DNA from: Streptomyces roseus
GTDB lineage: Bacteria; Actinomycetota; Actinomycetes; Streptomycetales; Streptomycetaceae
Length of the DNA stretch: 42,615 nt
Assembly: GCF_001044425.1 (NCBI RefSeq)
Contig: NZ_LFML01000156.1
Location: 1 to 42,615, forward strand
Direction of reading: 5' to 3'
The translations under genes were made by a program, and so were the position numbers. The notes under the pieces were generated by a model, which saw only the letters and a program-made list of their open reading frames with translations, was not told the origin of the DNA and did no database searches. Shown here piece by piece: positions 39,492 to 42,615 of this stretch (the stretch's first letter is position 1; every line of letters begins with the position of its first letter).

Positions 39492-39528
39492 CGGCCGACC
39501 GTCATCGACCCGGAAGGGGGCCGCTCGC

Positions 39529-40338
39529 GTGAGTGTGCTCGACGAGATCATCGAAGGGGTCCGCGAAGACCTTGCCGAACGGCAGGCCCGCGTGAGCCTC
39601 GACGAGCTCAAGGAGCGTGCCGCCAAGGCGCCCCAGGCCAAGGACGGCGTCGCTGCCCTGCGCGGCGACAGCGTCAAGGTGATCTGCGAGGTCAAGCGCT
39701 CCAGCCCCTCCAAGGGCGCGCTGGCCGCGATCGCGGATCCGGCCGGGCTCGCCGCCGACTACGAGGCGGGAGGTGCGGCGGTCATCTCCGTCCTCACCGA
39801 GCAGCGCCGTTTCGGCGGCTCGCTGGCCGACCTGGAGGCCGTCCGCGCACGCGTGGACATCCCGATCCTGCGCAAGGACTTCATCGTCACGGCGTACCAG
39901 CTGTGGGAGGCCCGCGCCTACGGCGCCGACCTCGTGCTGCTCATCGTCGCGGCCCTGGAGCAGGAGGCCCTCGTCTCCCTGATCGAGCGGGCCGAGTCCA
40001 TCGGCCTCACCCCGCTCGTCGAGGTCCACGACGAGGACGAGATCGAGCGCGCGGTCGCGGCCGGTGCCAAGATCATCGGTGTCAACGCCCGCAACCTCAA
40101 GGACCTAAAGGTCGACCGCTCCACCTTCGAGCGCGTCGTAGGCGAGATCCCGCCCCACATCGTCAAGGTCGCCGAGTCCGGCATCCGCGGGCCGCACGAC
40201 CTGATCGCCTACGCCAACGAGGGCGCCGACGCCGTCCTCGTCGGGGAGTCCCTGGTGACCGGACGCGACCCGAAGGCGGCCGTGGCCGACCTCGTCGCCG
40301 CCGGCGCCCACCCCGCCCTGCGCCATGGACGGAGCTGA
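39529..40338 (+). CDS. trpC: Indole-3-glycerol phosphate synthase
   Basis: 269 aa barrel enzyme that cyclises carboxyphenylamino-deoxyribulose phosphate to indoleglycerol phosphate. Motifs: VICEVKRSSPSKG with the catalytic Lys and Glu, ILRKDFIVTAYQLWEARAYG, PLVEVHDEDE, IGVNARNLKDL and VAESGIRGPHDL. It is not fused to TrpF. GTG 39529 has a GGAAGGGGG site upstream. Its 3' end overlaps the TrpM-like gene by 14 bases. Confidence 0.97.
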   Translation: MSVLDEIIEGVREDLAERQARVSLDELKERAAKAPQAKDGVAALRGDSVKVICEVKRSSPSKGALAAIADPAGLAADYEAGGAAVISVLTEQRRFGGSLADLEAVRARVDIPILRKDFIVTAYQLWEARAYGADLVLLIVAALEQEALVSLIERAESIGLTPLVEVHDEDEIERAVAAGAKIIGVNARNLKDLKVDRSTFERVVGEIPPHIVKVAESGIRGPHDLIAYANEGADAVLVGESLVTGRDPKAAVADLVAAGAHPALRHGRS

Positions 40339-40555
40339 CCGTCCCATGGCCCCCAACCGCCCCACCGTCCGCACCCGACCGGGCCCCGGCCCGGCCGGCG
40401 TGCCGACGGCGCACGCGCCCCTGGCGCGCGGCTGCCGCCCCCGCGGCTGCCGCGCCCCGGCCCGGCGCGTCCACGGGCGGCGGGTCCGGTACGTGATCGG
40501 CTCCGAGCCCGGTCAGGTCAACGGCATGCGATGGCGCACCGCAGGCGCGCTGTGA
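40325..40555 (+). CDS. trpM: TrpM-like small basic protein
   Basis: 76 aa, between trpC and trpB. TrpM (63 aa in S. coelicolor, from memory) is reported as a small modulator of tryptophan biosynthesis and differentiation. The C-terminal half here, with GCRPRGCRAPARRVHGRR then RYVIGSEPGQVNGMRW, fits what I recall of that family: Arg-rich with two cysteines. Two in-frame starts are possible, ATG 40325 inside trpC and ATG 40346 just after it. The N-terminal 30 residues are Pro-rich and variable. The assignment rests on position and recalled sequence. Confidence 0.65.
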   Translation: MDGADRPMAPNRPTVRTRPGPGPAGVPTAHAPLARGCRPRGCRAPARRVHGRRVRYVIGSEPGQVNGMRWRTAGAL

Positions 40556-40584
40556 CGAGGACCGTCGCGGTCCGGCACGCCTGA

Positions 40585-40611
40585 CGCCGCCGTCTCCTTC
40601 TGACGGTGGCG
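40585..40611. promoter_or_regulatory. Stem-loop in the trpM-trpB gap
   Basis: CGCCGCCGTC (40585-40594) pairs with GACGGTGGCG (40602-40611) with one G-T wobble and a 7-base pyrimidine loop. The 230-base gap also holds a further GC-rich imperfect repeat around 40655-40680. A weak terminator or leader structure is possible. Confidence 0.4.
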
Positions 40612-40744
40612 GGCGTACCGCCCCGCACGTACGGTGCTCGCTCACGGTCCCCGCCCCGGGCCGCCGGCCCCGGGCACGGACCGCTGCGCCCGTACGCGCC
40701 CCACCCCCGCAGCGGGGTGCGCGCGCGACGGGCCCACGGCGCAA

Positions 40745-40785
40745 TACGGTGCATCCATCCCATCGCACCCGTAGGAGTACTGGCC
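40745..40785 (+). promoter_or_regulatory. Possible promoter and ribosome site of trpB
   Basis: TACGGT at 40745-40750 fits TANNNT, and GTAGGAG at 40771-40777 is a good ribosome site nine bases from the trpB ATG. This would give trpBA its own promoter apart from trpC. Confidence 0.35.
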
Positions 40786-42039
40786 ATGTCCAGCAACTCG
40801 TTCTTCATTCCGGACCCGGAGGGTCACACCCCGAACGCCGAGGGTTACTTCGGTGACTTCGGCGGCAAGTTCATCCCGGAGGCGCTGGTCGCCGCGGTGG
40901 ACGAGGTCGCCGTCGAGTACGAGAAGGCCAAGGGCGACCCGGCCTTCACCGCCGAACTCAACGACCTGATGGTCAACTACACCGGCCGGCCCAGCGCCCT
41001 GACCGAGGTTCCCCGCTTCGCCGGGCACGCCGGCGGTGCCCGGATCTTCCTCAAGCGCGAGGACCTCAACCACACCGGCTCCCACAAGATCAACAACGTG
41101 CTGGGGCAGGCCCTGCTCACCAAGCGCATGGGCAAGACCCGCGTCATCGCCGAGACCGGAGCCGGCCAGCACGGCGTCGCCACCGCCACCGCCTGCGCCC
41201 TCTTCGGCCTCGAATGCACCGTCTACATGGGCGAGATCGACACCCGGCGCCAAGCCCTGAACGTGGCCCGCATGCGGATGCTCGGCGCCGAGGTCATCGC
41301 CGTCAAGTCCGGCTCGCGCACCCTCAAGGACGCCATCAACGAGGCGTTCCGCGACTGGGTCGCCAACGTGGACCGCACCCACTACCTCTTCGGCACCGTC
41401 GCCGGCCCCCACCCCTTCCCCGCCATGGTCCGCGACTTCCACCGCGTCATCGGCGTCGAGGCCCGCCGCCAGATCCTGGAACGCACCGGCCGCCTGCCCG
41501 ACGCGGTCGCGGCCTGCGTGGGCGGCGGCTCCAACGCCATCGGCCTCTTCCACGCCTTCCTCCCCGACACCGACGTCCGCCTGGTCGGCTTCGAACCCGC
41601 CGGCCACGGCGTCGAGACCGGCGAACACGCCGCCACCCTGACCGCGGGCGAACCCGGCATCCTGCACGGCTCCCGCTCCTACGTCCTGCAGGACGAGGAA
41701 GGCCAGATCACCGAGCCCTACTCCATCTCCGCCGGCCTGGACTACCCCGGCATCGGCCCCGAACACTCCCACCTCAAGGACACCGGCCGCGCCGAGTACC
41801 GGGCCGTCACCGACGACGCGGCGATGCAGGCCCTGCGCCTGCTCTCCCGCACCGAGGGCATCATCCCCGCCATCGAGTCCGCCCACGCCCTCGCCGGCGC
41901 CCTCGACCTCGGCCGCGAACTCGGCACCGACGGACTGATCGTGGTCAACCTCTCCGGCCGCGGCGACAAGGACATGGACACCGCCGCCCGCTACTTCCAC
42001 CTGTACGACACCGACGCCTGCGAGGGGGAGACCAAGTGA
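40786..42039 (+). CDS. trpB: Tryptophan synthase beta subunit
   Basis: 417 aa, PLP enzyme joining indole and serine to make tryptophan. The PLP lysine is Lys101 in NHTGSHKINN. Other conserved blocks are GYFGDFGGKFIPEALV, AETGAGQHGVATATA, YMGEIDTRRQALNVARM, VGGGSNAIGLFH, SAGLDYPGIGPEH and VNLSGRGDKDM. This is TrpB1, the type that partners TrpA. It overlaps trpA by four bases (GTGA), the usual arrangement for the alpha2-beta2 complex. Confidence 0.98.
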   Translation: MSSNSFFIPDPEGHTPNAEGYFGDFGGKFIPEALVAAVDEVAVEYEKAKGDPAFTAELNDLMVNYTGRPSALTEVPRFAGHAGGARIFLKREDLNHTGSHKINNVLGQALLTKRMGKTRVIAETGAGQHGVATATACALFGLECTVYMGEIDTRRQALNVARMRMLGAEVIAVKSGSRTLKDAINEAFRDWVANVDRTHYLFGTVAGPHPFPAMVRDFHRVIGVEARRQILERTGRLPDAVAACVGGGSNAIGLFHAFLPDTDVRLVGFEPAGHGVETGEHAATLTAGEPGILHGSRSYVLQDEEGQITEPYSISAGLDYPGIGPEHSHLKDTGRAEYRAVTDDAAMQALRLLSRTEGIIPAIESAHALAGALDLGRELGTDGLIVVNLSGRGDKDMDTAARYFHLYDTDACEGETK

Positions 42040-42615
42040 GCGGCAACATCGAACTCCTGTCGGCCACCCTCGCCAAGGCCAAGTCCGAGGACCGCGCGGC
42101 CCTGGTCGCCTACCTCCCGGCCGGGTTCCCCACCGTCGACGGCGCCATCGAGGCCGTCAAGGCCGTCATCGCGGGCGGCGCGGACGTGGTCGAGGTCGGC
42201 CTCCCGCACAGCGACCCGGTCCTGGACGGCGCGATCATCCAGACCGCCGACGACATCGCCCTGCGCGGCGGCGTCAAGATCGCCGACGTCCTGCGCACCG
42301 TGCGCGAGGCACACGCGGCGACCGGGGCGCCGGTGCTGGTGATGACGTACTGGAACCCGATCGACCGCTACGGCGTGGAACGCTTCACCGCCGAACTCGC
42401 CGCGGCGGGCGGCGCGGGCTGCATCCTGCCCGACCTGCCCGTCCAGGAATCCGCCCTGTGGCGCGAGCACGCCGACCAACACAACCTCGCGACCGTCTTC
42501 GTCGTCGCTCCCAGCAGCAAGGACGAACGCCTGGCGACCATCACGGCCGCCGGTTCCGGCTTCGTCTACGCCGCCTCGCTGATGGGCGTCACCGGCACCC
42601 GCGAATCCGTCGGCA
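42036..42615 (+). CDS. trpA: Tryptophan synthase alpha subunit (3' end outside window)
   Basis: 193 codons are present with no stop; the gene runs off the window. It cleaves indoleglycerol phosphate and passes indole to TrpB. The catalytic acids are Glu53 (VVEVGLPHSDP) and Asp64 (PVLDGAIIQ). VMTYWNPIDRYG, GCILPDLPVQES and the start of the phosphate site near FVYAASLMGVTGTRE are also seen. GTG 42036 lies inside the trpB stop. Confidence 0.96.
   Translation, partial: MSGNIELLSATLAKAKSEDRAALVAYLPAGFPTVDGAIEAVKAVIAGGADVVEVGLPHSDPVLDGAIIQTADDIALRGGVKIADVLRTVREAHAATGAPVLVMTYWNPIDRYGVERFTAELAAAGGAGCILPDLPVQESALWREHADQHNLATVFVVAPSSKDERLATITAAGSGFVYAASLMGVTGTRESVG

Noticed and set aside
1..42615. CRISPR arrays, tRNA or rRNA genes, prophage, toxin-antitoxin or antiphage island
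   Set aside because: No regularly spaced repeats with spacers, no tRNA-like cloverleaf, and no phage or defence genes were found; gene content is core metabolism with one insertion sequence.

Overview
The window is a high-GC actinobacterial chromosome segment and almost certainly comes from Streptomyces. The protein families, GTG starts, four-base ATGA/GTGA gene overlaps and GC-rich third positions all fit. From memory, the gene order (lspA, rluD, ..., phoD, ..., dnaE, ..., his operon, ..., trp genes) matches the core-chromosome region of S. coelicolor running from lspA to trpA. Most of it is conserved housekeeping sequence; only the 4.1-9.6 kb stretch looks accessory.

Layout. 0-4.1 kb: lipoprotein signal peptidase, an RluA-family pseudouridine synthase, a GNAT acetyltransferase and a CPA1 cation/proton antiporter. 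4.1-9.6 kb: a minus-strand pair, a MurG-like glycosyltransferase translationally coupled to a LegB-like sugar-nucleotide dehydratase. It faces away from an OmpR-type response regulator and sensor kinase. An intact IS5-family element (1126 bp, 12-bp terminal inverted repeats, TAA target duplication) sits between the two units and splits a tandem array that looks like the response regulator's binding site. 9.6-17.3 kb: MscS channel, small alpha/beta hydrolase, secreted M43-like metalloprotease, Tat-exported PhoD phosphatase, membrane-anchored CPVC thioredoxin, a polytopic membrane protein and a kinase-like DUF2252 protein. 17.4-28.6 kb: DnaE, a 55-residue basic protein, a NYN-domain protein, an ABC exporter pair, a four-helix membrane protein, a YbaK-type deacylase, a stand-alone LON substrate-binding-domain protein and a beta-helix/membrane protein.

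28.7-34.4 kb is a tight histidine operon: hisD-hisC-hisB-(55-aa membrane protein)-hisH-priA-(Rid family)-hisF. Nearly every junction overlaps. Two minus-strand genes follow (a secreted protein and a TIGR03085-type protein). hisI is then joined to trpE by an 11-bp overlap, followed by three small membrane proteins, trpC, a TrpM-like small protein, trpB and trpA (cut by the window end). hisG, hisE, trpD, trpG and a dedicated trpF are not in the window; PriA is known in Streptomyces to serve both HisA and TrpF steps.

The observations most worth a second look are: (i) the IS insertion that breaks the putative operator between the two-component system and the MurG/LegB pair; (ii) three 14-bp repeats at the LON/ybaK junction that create two four-codon open frames linked by TGATG stop-starts; (iii) a perfectly spaced 22-bp tandem repeat ahead of rluD; (iv) palindromes ahead of hisD and trpC; and (v) eight genes with a -10-like hexamer 6-8 nt before the start codon and mostly no ribosome binding site, suggesting widespread leaderless initiation. 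No CRISPR array, tRNA or rRNA gene was seen, and no gene-free stretch exceeds 300 bases.
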